This document shows, piece by piece, positions 9,011-20,531 of a DNA stretch of 64,000 nucleotides. The DNA is from Sphingorhabdus contaminans (GTDB lineage: Bacteria > Pseudomonadota > Alphaproteobacteria > Sphingomonadales > Sphingomonadaceae). A program made the translations under genes and the position numbers. The stretch spans positions 186,001-250,000 of the forward strand of contig NZ_VKKU01000001.1 in NCBI RefSeq assembly GCF_007280415.1. The letters are read 5' to 3'. The notes under the pieces are model-generated. The model saw only the letters and a list, made by a program, of their open reading frames with translations. It was not told the DNA's origin and did no database searches. Numbering within the stretch: position 1 is the stretch's first letter; each line of letters begins with the position of its first letter.

Positions 9011-9226
9011 ATGGCATGGTTCACATCCGCTTTTGAAGGGCTTCAGTTCTGGACTTCGATGTCCTTGTTTTCGGCCATGGTCGTGGCCATCAGCAGCTTT
9101 GCCGATTGGAGACGATCCCGGCGTCGAGACATTAATGCCGTTGGCTTCATGCCTTGGACCGCGATCACCTTACTCGGCGTACTGGCCTCGGTCATTTCGG
9201 CGGCGTTGGCTTTAAAGGGATTTTAG
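9011..9226 (+). CDS. Small two-helix membrane protein, function unknown
   Basis: The predicted 71-residue protein has two hydrophobic stretches (around residues 12-28 and 47-68) separated by a basic loop DWRRSRRRD, so it is probably an inner-membrane hairpin. It begins 31 bp after the nitrilase-family gene in the same direction. Its stop (9224-9226) overlaps the stop of cpaF read from the other strand. The frame is open to 8900, but those codons overlap the end of the amidase and give no hydrophobic or family signal. No ribosome-binding site is obvious, so the start is uncertain. Confidence 0.5.
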   Translation: MAWFTSAFEGLQFWTSMSLFSAMVVAISSFADWRRSRRRDINAVGFMPWTAITLLGVLASVISAALALKGF

Positions 9227-10776
9227 CCCAGGCACGCTTCTAGGAAGGGCTGGTCGAATCCAAATTGGCGGGCTTTTTCAAGGGTGTAGGGGCGTACGCC
9301 GCCGGCCACCCATTCGCCGTGAATCTTACCATCCGCGTCTTCGTCACGATATTCGAATTTGAACAAATCCTGCGTAACGATCACATCGCCTTCCATGCCG
9401 ATAACTTCGGTGATCTGTGTCGTGCGGCGTGATCCATCACGAAGACGTTTTACCTGAACGATCAAATCGACCGATTCGGCAATCTGGCGTGAAATCGCTT
9501 CCTTCGGGATCTTGATGTCGCCCATCAAGATCATGTTCTCCATACGGCCAAGGCACTCACGCGGATTGTTGGCGTGCAAGGTGCACATGGATCCATCGTG
9601 GCCGGTGTTCATCGCGGCGAGAAGGTCGAAACATTCCGCGCCACGAATTTCGCCGAGGATGATACGGTCAGGACGCATACGCAGGGCGTTCTTCACAAGG
9701 TCGCCAATCGTAATCGCACCTTCGCCTTCCAGGTTTGGCGGGCGTGTTTCGAGTGGAAGCCAGTGAGGCTGTTGCAGACGCAATTCGGCGGCGTCTTCAA
9801 TCGTTAGCACGCGCTCGCCAGGGTCGATCATTTTCGACAGGGCGTTGAGCATGGTTGTCTTACCCGAACCGGTACCGCCGGAGATTACGATGTTCATGCG
9901 CGACGCGCCGGCAATTTTGAGCGCAGTTGCCATCGGTTCCGACATGGAGCCGAAACCTTTGAGCATATCGATGGTGATCGGCTTTTCAGAAAACTTACGA
10001 ATCGAAATTGCGGTTCCGCGAAGCGACAGCGGCGGCACGATGACGTTAACGCGCGAACCATCTTTCAAACGGGCGTCAGCAAGCGGAGTCGTCTGGTCGA
10101 CACGGCGACCGACCTGGTTCACGATGCGTTGGGCGATCTGGAACAGATGCTCTTCGTCACGGAACTGGATTGGCGCGATTTGAAGCTTGCCCTTCTTTTC
10201 AATATAGGTCTGCAACGGGCCATTGACCATGATATCGGAAATATCCGGATCCCCGAGCAATTCTTCGAGCGGACCGAAACCGAGCAGTTCGTCCACCAGT
10301 ACCTTTTCAAGCGCAAATTGTTCACGGCGGTTGAGGGTCAGTTTAAGTTCGGCCAGCACCTCAAGGATGATCGGCCGGAACTCTTCGGTCAGTTCTTCCT
10401 TATTCAGCGACGCAGCCGCCTCGGGATCGACGCGCTCCAAAAGACGGGGAAGTACCTGTTCCTTGATCTTGTGCACCGAAGCTTCGAAGCCTTGAGGGCC
10501 TTCATCGACTGGAGCAACCGAGGATGCACGTTCCGACAGGCGCGACATGGCGTCCTGCATCGGTGTCTGAGGATTAGGCGCTGTGCCGGGTAATTCTACG
10601 GAATGCAGCGGCGGAAACTGTTCTCCGCCTTCAGGAAGCTGGGGTTCGGGTATGGGAGCCGGTGCGGGCTGAGGTTGTTGATTCGTGGGGGAGGACCCGC
10701 CGCCCGTCATGGGCCGCGCAACGCCGAAAGAAGGGCGTCCCGGTGTTAGGCCTGGTTTCTTGCCAAATGCACTCAC
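9223..10776 (-). CDS. cpaF: CpaF-family type II/IV secretion (tad pilus) ATPase
   Basis: This hexameric ATPase of the Flp/Tad pilus assembly machinery is about 517 residues from the GTG at 10774-10776 (SAFGKK), which matches how sphingomonad CpaF proteins usually begin. An upstream ATG at 10830 would add 18 residues. The first 80 residues are Pro/Gly-rich and probably disordered. Then come the N-terminal domain, Walker [11 protein letters not shown], an Asp/Glu box, Walker B around [13 protein letters not shown] and the His box ATNTGHDG-like segment [16 protein letters not shown]. The usual cpaB, cpaC, cpaE and tadB-C neighbours are absent, so it is isolated here. It is convergent with the small membrane protein at 9011. 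Confidence 0.92.
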   Translation of the reverse strand: MSAFGKKPGLTPGRPSFGVARPMTGGGSSPTNQQPQPAPAPIPEPQLPEGGEQFPPLHSVELPGTAPNPQTPMQDAMSRLSERASSVAPVDEGPQGFEASVHKIKEQVLPRLLERVDPEAAASLNKEELTEEFRPIILEVLAELKLTLNRREQFALEKVLVDELLGFGPLEELLGDPDISDIMVNGPLQTYIEKKGKLQIAPIQFRDEEHLFQIAQRIVNQVGRRVDQTTPLADARLKDGSRVNVIVPPLSLRGTAISIRKFSEKPITIDMLKGFGSMSEPMATALKIAGASRMNIVISGGTGSGKTTMLNALSKMIDPGERVLTIEDAAELRLQQPHWLPLETRPPNLEGEGAITIGDLVKNALRMRPDRIILGEIRGAECFDLLAAMNTGHDGSMCTLHANNPRECLGRMENMILMGDIKIPKEAISRQIAESVDLIVQVKRLRDGSRRTTQITEVIGMEGDVIVTQDLFKFEYRDEDADGKIHGEWVAGGVRPYTLEKARQFGFDQPFLEACLG

Positions 10777-10944
10777 AGCTATACCGCTCCGATTTAATCC
10801 AGTTGCAACGTAAATGGTTGCTACCTGCAAATGGTGAATAAATCGGTAATGCTATCGGTCAGCCACGATTTCATTCGTCCTTTCATTGCCCTTTCCAATG
10901 CTATCGATGCACATTAAGGCGGCACCCAGTTTAGGGAAATTTCC

Positions 10945-11826
10945 GTGCATACTCATTCGGCCAGATCAGGCCTTCTTTTCGCTCTTTGTGGCTTTGCGTT
11001 ATTGTCCTGTGGGGACGCCGTGATCAAATCGATCGCTGGCGCGTGGCCGGGCACGGCTGTTGCAGCCTTGCGTTATTCGGTCGGCGCAACAGGGTTAGGA
11101 ATGTTCTTGCTGATAAAAGAAGGCCGGCGTGGCTTTGCGCTGCCTAATCCACGCATACAGTTAATGCGCGGCGCTGCCGTTGCGGCGGCAACCATCCTTT
11201 TCTTTTCATCTATTTTCCTCATGCCTTTGGCTGAAGCCACGGCTATCGGATTTACAACGCCTATGATCACAGCGTTGCTGAGCGCTCTTTTTCTGAAAGA
11301 ACGCACGAGCAAGGCCACCTGGTTCGCGTCGCTGATTGCCTTTGCAGGGGTGCTCATCATCTTGCGTCCGAATGTCGCTGCACTTGGCTGGGTCGCGCTG
11401 ATGCCGCTTGCTGCCGCGATATGTATGTCACTTATGATGATGGGAAACAGGGCGGTCGCTGGACAAGGCTCTCCTTTATTGATGCAATTTCTGGTGGCGT
11501 CCATCGCGGTACCTTTCGTATTGGGCGCGGCCATCATCGGACATTTTTCCGGCTTTGAACCGCTTCATGTCGGGGTGCCTGATTGGACAGTCGTCGCGCG
11601 GGCCTGCATTGTTGCCGTCTCGGCAAGCTTTGCACATTGGCTGATTTTCATGGGCACGACGCGTGCATCCGCCGCCGAGATTGCACCGATGACTTATGCC
11701 CAGTTGTTGATTGCAATGGCACTTGGGATCCTGTTGTTCGGCGACTGGCCAGACCTGACATCTTTGTTGGGGTCGGCAATCATCATTGGCGCAGGGTTGT
11801 ACTTGTGGCATCAAAAGCCTTCCTAA
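10945..11826 (+). CDS. EamA/DMT-family membrane transporter
   Basis: The 293-residue inner-membrane protein has about ten hydrophobic helices arranged as two EamA repeats (roughly residues 10-140 and 150-290), the layout of drug/metabolite exporters of the DMT superfamily. Motifs such as PLAEATAIGFTTPMITALLSA and IAPMTYAQLLIAMALG are typical of the family. It begins at a GTG (10945) with GGGA nine bases upstream. The substrate is unknown; amino acid or metabolite efflux is the usual role. It is followed 12 bp later by the DUF6265-like gene, so the two are probably co-transcribed. Confidence 0.88.
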   Translation: MHTHSARSGLLFALCGFALLSCGDAVIKSIAGAWPGTAVAALRYSVGATGLGMFLLIKEGRRGFALPNPRIQLMRGAAVAAATILFFSSIFLMPLAEATAIGFTTPMITALLSALFLKERTSKATWFASLIAFAGVLIILRPNVAALGWVALMPLAAAICMSLMMMGNRAVAGQGSPLLMQFLVASIAVPFVLGAAIIGHFSGFEPLHVGVPDWTVVARACIVAVSASFAHWLIFMGTTRASAAEIAPMTYAQLLIAMALGILLFGDWPDLTSLLGSAIIIGAGLYLWHQKPS

Positions 11827-11838
11827 AGGAGGGACGTG

Positions 11839-12297
11839 ATGCAAATGCGTATTGGATTGGCTTTGGTGCTGCTGATGCTTGCACCTATCAACTCCGCCAT
11901 CGCGGAAGAAGCGGAGCTACCCGGTTGGATGACCGGAGCATGGGCGCGCGAAGATGGTGATAATTGGGCCGACGAATATTGGACTCCACCACGCGCAGGT
12001 CTGATGATTGGCGCAAGTCGGTCGGGGAAGGGCGATACGCTCCAATTCTGGGAGCATATGCGTATAGTCCGGGAGGCTGACGGGAGTTTGGTATTCTGGG
12101 CAATCTCGGCCGATCAGAAACCGGTTCGGTTTGCGGCAACACGGAAATCAGCAGAGGAAATCATATTCGAAAATGCCGGACATGATTATCCGCAACGCAT
12201 TCGCTATTGGCGCGAAGGCAAGCTGTTAAAGGCGCAAATTAGCTTGATAGATGGCAGCAAGCCCGTCGATTTCGAGTATAGGATGATGGGTCAGTAA
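11839..12297 (+). CDS. Secreted DUF6265-like protein
   Basis: The 152-residue protein has an N-terminal signal peptide (MQMRIGLALVLLMLAP, cleavage near IAEEA). The rest contains LPGWMTGAWAREDGDNWADEYW and FENAGHDYPQRIRYWR, the pattern of the small beta-sheet DUF6265 family (lipocalin-like fold is inferred). No catalytic residues are evident. The ATG at 11839 follows a very good Shine-Dalgarno sequence (AAGGAGGG); an adjoining GTG at 11836 would give the same protein plus one residue. It is likely translated from the same message as the DMT transporter ahead of it. Confidence 0.78.
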   Translation: MQMRIGLALVLLMLAPINSAIAEEAELPGWMTGAWAREDGDNWADEYWTPPRAGLMIGASRSGKGDTLQFWEHMRIVREADGSLVFWAISADQKPVRFAATRKSAEEIIFENAGHDYPQRIRYWREGKLLKAQISLIDGSKPVDFEYRMMGQ

Positions 12298-12336
12298 CTG
12301 GAATAAAATCGTCGAAGAAGCGCTGATCTGACTCCG

Positions 12337-12903
12337 TCATGGCGTTGACTTGGGTATCAACGCTACGGTGACGAAAACTTGAATTCCCCGACCTTCATCC
12401 CGGGTCATCTGTGGGCCGTTGACGATGGTGATCATATGTCCTGATTTGATTACCAGTTCGTCCTTCATATAACCATTCGCCGTGCCTGATCGCCGCGTGT
12501 CATAGATCCATGATGATGTCGCGCGCAGGCGGTCGACGAATTCGAGCCGTGCATTGAGTGCAGCATCGGTGTCCGACACCACCACCCGGCAAGCCGTTGA
12601 ATCGACGGCGGTTACAACGAAAACAGTACTCCCTCCGTCACCGATCTTCGCAAAGAGCGGATTTTCAGGAAACAAAGGAGCCGAATTATCCCTTACGTCT
12701 TGTGGAACGCCTTCGACCATGCGCGCGCCGAGCTCTGCCAACTGATCGCTATGGTCAGCCGAGAGAATTCCGTCACGCAAAATATGTTTTGCGCATAGTT
12801 TGAACCCGAGCTCGATGCGGCCACTAACTTCCGCAACTCGTTCTTTAAAGGGGAGAGGTGCCTGAACAGCTAGGGCTGGCGCCAGAAAAAAGCTGGCCAG
12901 CAT
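12337..12903 (-). CDS. Secreted hypothetical protein at the end of the atp operon
   Basis: The protein has 188 residues with a short signal peptide (MLASFFLAPALAVQA). The mature part has two cysteines (LCAKH and TACRV), a beta-rich pattern and no motif I recognise. It starts only 5 bp after the atpC stop codon on the same strand, so it is translationally linked to the ATP synthase genes and probably shares their transcript. Nothing in the sequence ties it to ATP synthase itself. It may simply be a hitch-hiking gene. Confidence 0.7.
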   Translation of the reverse strand: MLASFFLAPALAVQAPLPFKERVAEVSGRIELGFKLCAKHILRDGILSADHSDQLAELGARMVEGVPQDVRDNSAPLFPENPLFAKIGDGGSTVFVVTAVDSTACRVVVSDTDAALNARLEFVDRLRATSSWIYDTRRSGTANGYMKDELVIKSGHMITIVNGPQMTRDEGRGIQVFVTVALIPKSTP

Positions 12904-12908
12904 CAGAT

Positions 12909-13175
12909 CTATGCGGCCTCAACCACCTGTTCGGCGAGGACGGTCAGGCCTTTTTCGTTCACTTCAGCAAAGCCGCCTGCAACGGTGAGCTTTTCAGGGG
13001 TCGCCCCTTGCGAAGCATAGATTTCTAGGGCAGCATCGCTGCGCAACGTGCTCATCATGGGGCTGTGGCCTTCAAGCACGCCAAAATCGCCTTCTGTGCC
13101 GGGGACCACGACCATATAGACGTCGTCCGAGCGATAAAGCTTCTCTGGGGTTACGAGTTCAAATTTGAGTGCCAT
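12909..13175 (-). CDS. atpC: F1 ATP synthase subunit epsilon (short form)
   Basis: This is the central-stalk inhibitory subunit of F1. The 88 residues cover the N-terminal beta-sandwich domain, with [29 protein letters not shown] and [18 protein letters not shown], all standard. The C-terminal helical hairpin that inhibits ATPase activity in E. coli (about 50 further residues) is missing, as is common in Alphaproteobacteria, where a separate zeta inhibitor can take over that role. It is separated from atpD by 179 bp that hold a large inverted repeat, unlike the tight spacing of the other atp genes. Confidence 0.95.
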   Translation of the reverse strand: MALKFELVTPEKLYRSDDVYMVVVPGTEGDFGVLEGHSPMMSTLRSDAALEIYASQGATPEKLTVAGGFAEVNEKGLTVLAEQVVEAA

Positions 13176-13188
13176 CTGCTTTTCCCAA

Positions 13189-13354
13189 TCTTCCCCTCTC
13201 CATCGGGAGAGGATTATGAAGACTTGGCAGCTCGCTGCCTAGTCGTAGCTGGGTGAGGGGCTTTCCCTATACCGGGGCAGTACCCCTCATCCAACTTTGC
13301 CAAAGCTGCTAGGCAGCCAAGGCTTTCTGTCCTTATCCCAGCGGGAAGAGGTGT
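13189..13354. repeat. Long imperfect inverted repeat in the atpD-atpC intergenic region
   Basis: Two related elements of about 75 bases face each other. The left one (about 13189-13260) runs from CTTCCCCTCTCC through GGCAGCTCGCTGCC to AGCTGGGTGAGGGG. The right one (about 13283-13354), read on the minus strand, runs from CCTCTTCCCGCTGGGA through GGCTGCCTAGCAGC to AGTTGGATGAGGGG. Each also has internal hairpins: CCTCTCC/GGAGAGG at 13195-13212 and GGCAGC/GCTGCC at 13225-13238. The pair would fold into one large cruciform or RNA stem within the atp message. It resembles the palindromic extragenic elements ending in GGGTGAGGGG seen in many proteobacteria. No further copy was noticed in the window. 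Confidence 0.75.
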
Positions 13355-14986
<1,632 letters not shown>

Positions 14987-15868
14987 TTAGAGCGCTTCTG
15001 CGCCCGCGATGATTTCAATGAGTTCGGTGGTAATCGCTGCCTGACGCGTCCGGTTGTACTGGATCGTCAGTTTATTGATCATTTCGCCCGCGTTGCGTGT
15101 TGCGTTGTCCATGGCGGTCATTTTGGAACCCTGTTCCGACGCCGCATTTTCGCGATTTGCGCGAAGCAACTGGACAGCCACATTACGCGGCAGCAGGTCG
15201 GCGAGAATTTCTTCCTCGTCCGGTTCATATTCGACCGACGCAGACGCACCGGAAGCCCCGCCGTCCGGAGCAGCAACAGATACCGGCATCAACTGGATCG
15301 CGGTAGGTTCCTGTGTCAGGACCGTCACAAATTTCGAAAACAGCAGGTGCGCGACATCAAATTCGCCGGCTTCGAACCGGGCAGTAAGGTCTTCTGCCCA
15401 GACTTGGACATCGGCGAAGCTCAACTTGCCCAGATCACCCGGTTCAATACTATGGATGATATCGCTGCGGAAGCTGCGGCCAAGCTGGTCTTTGCCCTTC
15501 TTGCCGATGGTGTAGAATTTGACCGTCTTGCCCGCGGCCTTCAATTCTTCAGCCTTGCGGCGGGCGAGGCGGACAATATTGGTGTTGAAAGCACCGGCCA
15601 AACCCTTGTCGGAGGTGGCGACGACAAGAAGGTGAACATCATCCTTGCCCGAACCAGCCAGCAATTTGGGCGATTGCGGACCAACCGTCACCTTCGATGC
15701 GATGCTCGAAACGACCGATTCCAGCCGCTCGGCATAGGGACGTGACGCTTCGGCCGCATCCTGCGCACGGCGCAGCTTGGCCGCAGCGACCATCTTCATC
15801 GCCTTGGTGATCTTCTGGGTCGATTTGACCGAGTTGATCCGGATTTTAAGGGCCTTAAGGCTCGCCAT
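14987..15868 (-). CDS. atpG: F1 ATP synthase subunit gamma
   Basis: The rotating central-shaft subunit has 293 residues, the usual length. The N-terminal helix MASLKALKIRINSVKSTQKI with KAMKMVAAAKLRRAQ and the C-terminal helix MTAMDNATRNAGEMINKLT with NRTRQAAITTELIEI are the conserved coiled-coil parts that pass through the alpha3beta3 ring. The gene lies between atpA (12 bp gap) and atpD (27 bp gap) in the standard order. Confidence 0.97.
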   Translation of the reverse strand: MASLKALKIRINSVKSTQKITKAMKMVAAAKLRRAQDAAEASRPYAERLESVVSSIASKVTVGPQSPKLLAGSGKDDVHLLVVATSDKGLAGAFNTNIVRLARRKAEELKAAGKTVKFYTIGKKGKDQLGRSFRSDIIHSIEPGDLGKLSFADVQVWAEDLTARFEAGEFDVAHLLFSKFVTVLTQEPTAIQLMPVSVAAPDGGASGASASVEYEPDEEEILADLLPRNVAVQLLRANRENAASEQGSKMTAMDNATRNAGEMINKLTIQYNRTRQAAITTELIEIIAGAEAL

Positions 15869-15880
15869 TCTGGTTTCCGA

Positions 15881-17419
<1,539 letters not shown>

Positions 17420-17986
17420 TTAGCCTTTCATCGCAGCTGCGAGGGTGTTGAGACGGGTTTTGATACTATTATCGATCATCTGGCTGCCGATACGGACAGT
17501 CATGCCACCCAAAAGGGAGGGATCGACCTTGGTTTGAATGGCAACGTCGCTACCGACGCGGGCCTTGAGCTTTGCCGACAGCGCCTTCATTTGCGCGGCG
17601 GTGAGCGTGTGGGCCGAGGTTACTTCGGCGGTTACTTCGCCGCGATGCGCAGCGGCAAGGGCGGTGTAAGCGCGGGCGACGGAAACCGTTTCGCCGAGCC
17701 GACGGTTTTCGGCCAGCACGCCCAGTGTCTTTGCCGACAACGGATCCAGCTTCATTGCCTTGGCAACGGCAGCAATAGCCTTTTTGGCATCGGCGCGTGT
17801 CAGAACTGGGTTGGAAGTCAGCGCTTTCAGGTCTGCCGATTCGCCCACCGCTTTGGCCACTGCCGACATGCTTTTCTCGACGGCATCAATCGCCTTGGAA
17901 TCGCGTGCCAGTTCAAACAACGCAGTAGCGTAACGCCCAGCTAAACTGGCCTGTATATTAGCAGATGTGCCGCCGGAATGATCCAC
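17420..17986 (-). CDS. atpH: F1 ATP synthase subunit delta
   Basis: The peripheral-stalk subunit that attaches F1 to the b subunits has 188 residues. The N-terminal helical domain starts SLAGRYATALFELA, and the C-terminal conserved segment is VDPSLLGGMTVRIGSQMIDNS. The start codon is a GTG at 17984-17986 with GAGG ten bases upstream. It is the first gene of the operon; the 213 bp before the divergent dienelactone hydrolase gene should hold the operon promoter. The F0 genes are not in this window, as usual for Alphaproteobacteria, which keep F0 and F1 operons apart. Confidence 0.95.
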   Translation of the reverse strand: MDHSGGTSANIQASLAGRYATALFELARDSKAIDAVEKSMSAVAKAVGESADLKALTSNPVLTRADAKKAIAAVAKAMKLDPLSAKTLGVLAENRRLGETVSVARAYTALAAAHRGEVTAEVTSAHTLTAAQMKALSAKLKARVGSDVAIQTKVDPSLLGGMTVRIGSQMIDNSIKTRLNTLAAAMKG

Positions 17987-18034
17987 GCGTGAAAGTCCTC
18001 GAATGTGAGACTGAAGAAATGTGCTGACCGGGCC

Positions 18035-18050
18035 GAAAGGTTACCCTTTC
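18035..18050. promoter_or_regulatory. Inverted repeat upstream of the atp operon
   Basis: GAAAGG (18035-18040), TTAC, CCTTTC (18045-18050) is a perfect 6-bp dyad lying 48 bp upstream of the atpH start in the divergent intergenic region. It could be an operator or a leader hairpin for the ATP synthase operon. No confident -35/-10 pair could be assigned next to it, so the functional call is tentative. Confidence 0.25.
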
Positions 18051-18199
18051 ACTGAAGTCGACGCGCGCCTAGCAGGGGTTTTGCTGCGATGCAAGATGGG
18101 GATTTCCAGAAACTCCTTGTCTTCGGTGCGGTTCGGCGCGTCTCCCTCTTTTCAACGGCATGCCCGATGCGCAATGTAGGCGAAGAAGAGGAGTACCCT

Positions 18200-18877
18200 A
18201 TGGGCAAAATGATTCGCATGGCCATGGACGACGGCGTAGAAATTGCCGTCTACCATGCCGAACCGGAAGGCGAGCGGCGCGGCGGTCTGGTTCTTGTTCA
18301 AGAGATATTTGGCGTTACGGACCATATTCGCGAATTGTGCGACGAATATGCAGCCGACGGATATGAGGTATTGTCTCCATCGATCTTTGATCGGGAGCAT
18401 CCGGGATTTGAGGCGGAATATACTGGACCCGATTTTGAGCGGGCCGTGCAATTGGCGCGGGAACTGCATCCTTTTGTCAAAAGCCTGGATGACGCGCAGG
18501 TTTGCATTGACGCATTAAAAGATAAAGGGCCGGTCTTCATTACCGGTTATTGTTATGGCGGCTCTGTTGCCTGGGCCATGGCTGGCATAAGTGACGATCT
18601 GGCCGCAGCATCCTGCTACTATGGCAGTCTCATCCCTACTCTCTATGCCGACAAGACGCCGAAATGCGCCACTATCGCCCATTTCGGCCGCTATGATCAG
18701 GGTATCCCTATGGAAGGGGTCGAAGCATTAATCGCCAAAAATCACCCGACGGCGCAGATTTTTGTTTATGATGCTAATCATGGTTTCAATTCGGACCGAC
18801 GTAAAGATTATCACGAACCAAGTGCGGAACTTGCGCGCGAACGGACTTTAGCTCTTTTTAAGGCGTGTGGCGGTTGA
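18200..18877 (+). CDS. Dienelactone hydrolase family protein
   Basis: The 225-residue alpha/beta hydrolase has the DLH-type cysteine nucleophile in ITGYCYGGSVAW (Cys118), an acid around residues 165-170 and the catalytic histidine in YDANHGFNSD near residue 195. The segment VLVQEIFGVTDHIRELCDEYA is typical of the family. The best-known member hydrolyses dienelactone in chloroaromatic breakdown, but most homologues have other or unknown substrates and no catabolic genes are nearby. The frame is open to 18089. The ATG at 18200 has GAGGAG seven bases upstream and is preferred. It is divergent from atpH. Confidence 0.88.
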   Translation: MGKMIRMAMDDGVEIAVYHAEPEGERRGGLVLVQEIFGVTDHIRELCDEYAADGYEVLSPSIFDREHPGFEAEYTGPDFERAVQLARELHPFVKSLDDAQVCIDALKDKGPVFITGYCYGGSVAWAMAGISDDLAAASCYYGSLIPTLYADKTPKCATIAHFGRYDQGIPMEGVEALIAKNHPTAQIFVYDANHGFNSDRRKDYHEPSAELARERTLALFKACGG

Positions 18878-18956
18878 TCTGCTTTGAAAGCAAGTTTCGG
18901 GAAGCACCGGGTTTATAGGGCTTCTATTCTGGGTTCATTGAACAAGGAGCCGGAAT

Positions 18957-19424
18957 ATGAGCTATAGAATTATCGGACTGGATCATGAACCATTCGCACA
19001 TTTGTTTGAAATGCAGGATGACGCGCTAGCGGAACATGGTGCAATTCGCGTTACTGCTGCTGCCGATAGAGGCTGGCCTTGCCGCATCAGCCTCGAAGAT
19101 GCAAAGGCAGGCGAGGAACTGATTTTGCTCAATCATATCAGCCATGATGTGGCGACCCCCTATCGGTCGGCTTATGCAATCTATGTTCGCAAGGCCGCTC
19201 GCAAAGCGGCGGAATTTGTCGATAAAACACCCCCCGTCTTCGACGGCCGTCCGATGGCGTTACGGGCTTTCGATGCCGGCGGCATGCTTCGTAATGCCGC
19301 TCTTGCAATGCCGGGTGAGGCGGACGACAAAATCCGTGCGCTTTTTACCCAACAGGAGATCGCCTATATTCATGCGCATAATGCCGCGCATGGTTGTTTT
19401 TCGGCGCGTATCGAGAGGGCTTGA
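18957..19424 (+). CDS. DUF1203 family protein
   Basis: The 155-residue, apparently cytoplasmic protein matches the DUF1203 pattern: a start of MSYRIIGLD, CRISLEDAKAGEELILLNH in the middle and HAHNAAHGCFSARIER at the end, with conserved His and Cys that could bind metal or form an active site. The biochemical role of the family is unknown. It has a good ribosome-binding site (AAGGAG) and lies 54 bp upstream of ada in the same direction, so co-transcription with the repair gene is possible. Confidence 0.8.
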   Translation: MSYRIIGLDHEPFAHLFEMQDDALAEHGAIRVTAAADRGWPCRISLEDAKAGEELILLNHISHDVATPYRSAYAIYVRKAARKAAEFVDKTPPVFDGRPMALRAFDAGGMLRNAALAMPGEADDKIRALFTQQEIAYIHAHNAAHGCFSARIERA

Positions 19425-19478
19425 GTATGACCTCTTTCCTGTTGTTAAGCCTGGTCGCGAACTGGAGGCGTTTCGAAA

Positions 19479-20513
19479 ATGGCTGATGCACTTGCCATCG
19501 ACCCAGACTTTGCCTGGAGAACATTTCTTGCACGCGATCGGTCTTATGACGGCCAGTTTGTTGGCGCGGTCAAAACGACAGGAATTTATTGCAAGCCGAG
19601 CTGTCCGGTACGGCATCCCAAGCGTGAAAATGTGCGCTTTTATGCGACGGCCGCAGAAGCGAAAGAAGCCGGATTCCGGGCATGTTTACGCTGTCGACCC
19701 GACGATATTGCGCGGGACGAGGTTGCTGTGGTGAACGCCCTCAAGCTGCTGGCACGCGAAGAGCCGATAAGTTTGGAAGAACTTGCCGCTGCTGTCGGCT
19801 ATGCACCCCATCATTTTCATCGTTTGTTCAAGCGTGCGACAGGCGTAACGCCTGCCCAATATGCGCGGGGGTTACGGGCAGGACGCGCCGAACAGGCGCT
19901 CGCTTCCAATGACCGGGTGACAGATGCGATATATGATGCCGGATATTCCGGACCGAGCCGCTTTTACGCGGCAACAAAAGGACGATTGGGAATGACACCG
20001 AGTGCATGGAAAAATGGCGGGGCCGGGGCGGTGATCCGATGGGCGGTTGTAGAGACATCGCTCGGAACCATGCTGGTCGCCGCGACAGATAAAGGGATAT
20101 GCCGCCTCTCCTTCGATGAAGATGAAACTGAGCTTCAACGACGCTTTCCTGCCGCGACAATCGAGCAGGGCGGCGAGGCGTTGACAGACCTCGTCAACGG
20201 CGCGATCGCGGCGGTCGAAAATCCTGCGAATATGCCGGATCTACCGCTTGATATCGCCGGAACAGTTTTCCAGCAGGCCGTGTGGAAGGAATTGCAACGT
20301 ATTCCGCCGGGTGAAACCCGCACTTATGCCGAGATCGCCGCGGCGGTTGGGAAACCCAAGGCCGTTCGCGCCGCCGGAAGTGCCAATGGCGCGAATAATG
20401 TCGCTGTTCTCATTCCATGCCATCGGGTGATCCGCACCGACGGTAGTCTGGGGGGATATGCCTATGGTCTTGAGCGCAAGGAGAAATTGCTTAACGCCGA
20501 ACGCAAGATGTGA
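19479..20513 (+). CDS. ada: Ada: methylphosphotriester repair regulator / O6-alkylguanine-DNA methyltransferase
   Basis: The 344-residue protein has all three Ada parts. The N-terminal zinc domain has four cysteines (Cys38 in YCKP, Cys42, Cys69 and Cys72 in CLRC); Cys38 is the methyl acceptor from DNA phosphotriesters. An AraC-type helix-turn-helix follows (about residues 95-180, with SLEELAAAVGYAPHHFHRLF). The C-terminal methyltransferase has the PCHRVI active site at Cys314. Methylated Ada normally activates its own and other repair genes. The four zinc cysteines and the acceptor are intact, so it should be fully functional. Confidence 0.94.
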   Translation: MADALAIDPDFAWRTFLARDRSYDGQFVGAVKTTGIYCKPSCPVRHPKRENVRFYATAAEAKEAGFRACLRCRPDDIARDEVAVVNALKLLAREEPISLEELAAAVGYAPHHFHRLFKRATGVTPAQYARGLRAGRAEQALASNDRVTDAIYDAGYSGPSRFYAATKGRLGMTPSAWKNGGAGAVIRWAVVETSLGTMLVAATDKGICRLSFDEDETELQRRFPAATIEQGGEALTDLVNGAIAAVENPANMPDLPLDIAGTVFQQAVWKELQRIPPGETRTYAEIAAAVGKPKAVRAAGSANGANNVAVLIPCHRVIRTDGSLGGYAYGLERKEKLLNAERKM

Positions 20514-20519
20514 CGTTAT

Positions 20520-20531
20520 TTTACATGTAAA
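20520..20531. promoter_or_regulatory. Perfect 12-bp palindrome after ada
   Basis: TTTACATGTAAA at 20520-20531 is a perfect palindrome starting 6 bases after the ada stop codon, in the 195 bp gap before the exopolysaccharide locus. It is followed by a structured stretch: GTCCCG/CGGGAC at 20549-20563, inside GGCGC (20541-20545) and GCGCC (20576-20580). The palindrome could bind a regulator of the EPS operon, and the folded stretch could end the ada message, although no U-tract follows it. Confidence 0.35.

Noticed and set aside
10600-10700. Pro-Glu-Pro segments in CpaF considered as a PEP-CTERM tail
   Set aside because: They lie near the N-terminus and lack the following membrane helix and arginines.
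10805-10821. GCAAC-N7-GTTGC inverted repeat upstream of cpaF, considered as a CtrA or operator site
   Set aside because: It lacks the TTAA-N7-TTAA CtrA pattern and is short enough to occur by chance.
18060-18089. Possible -35/-10 pair (TTGCAT ... TGCTAG) for the atp operon on the minus strand
   Set aside because: The spacing is only 14 bases, too short for a sigma-70 promoter.
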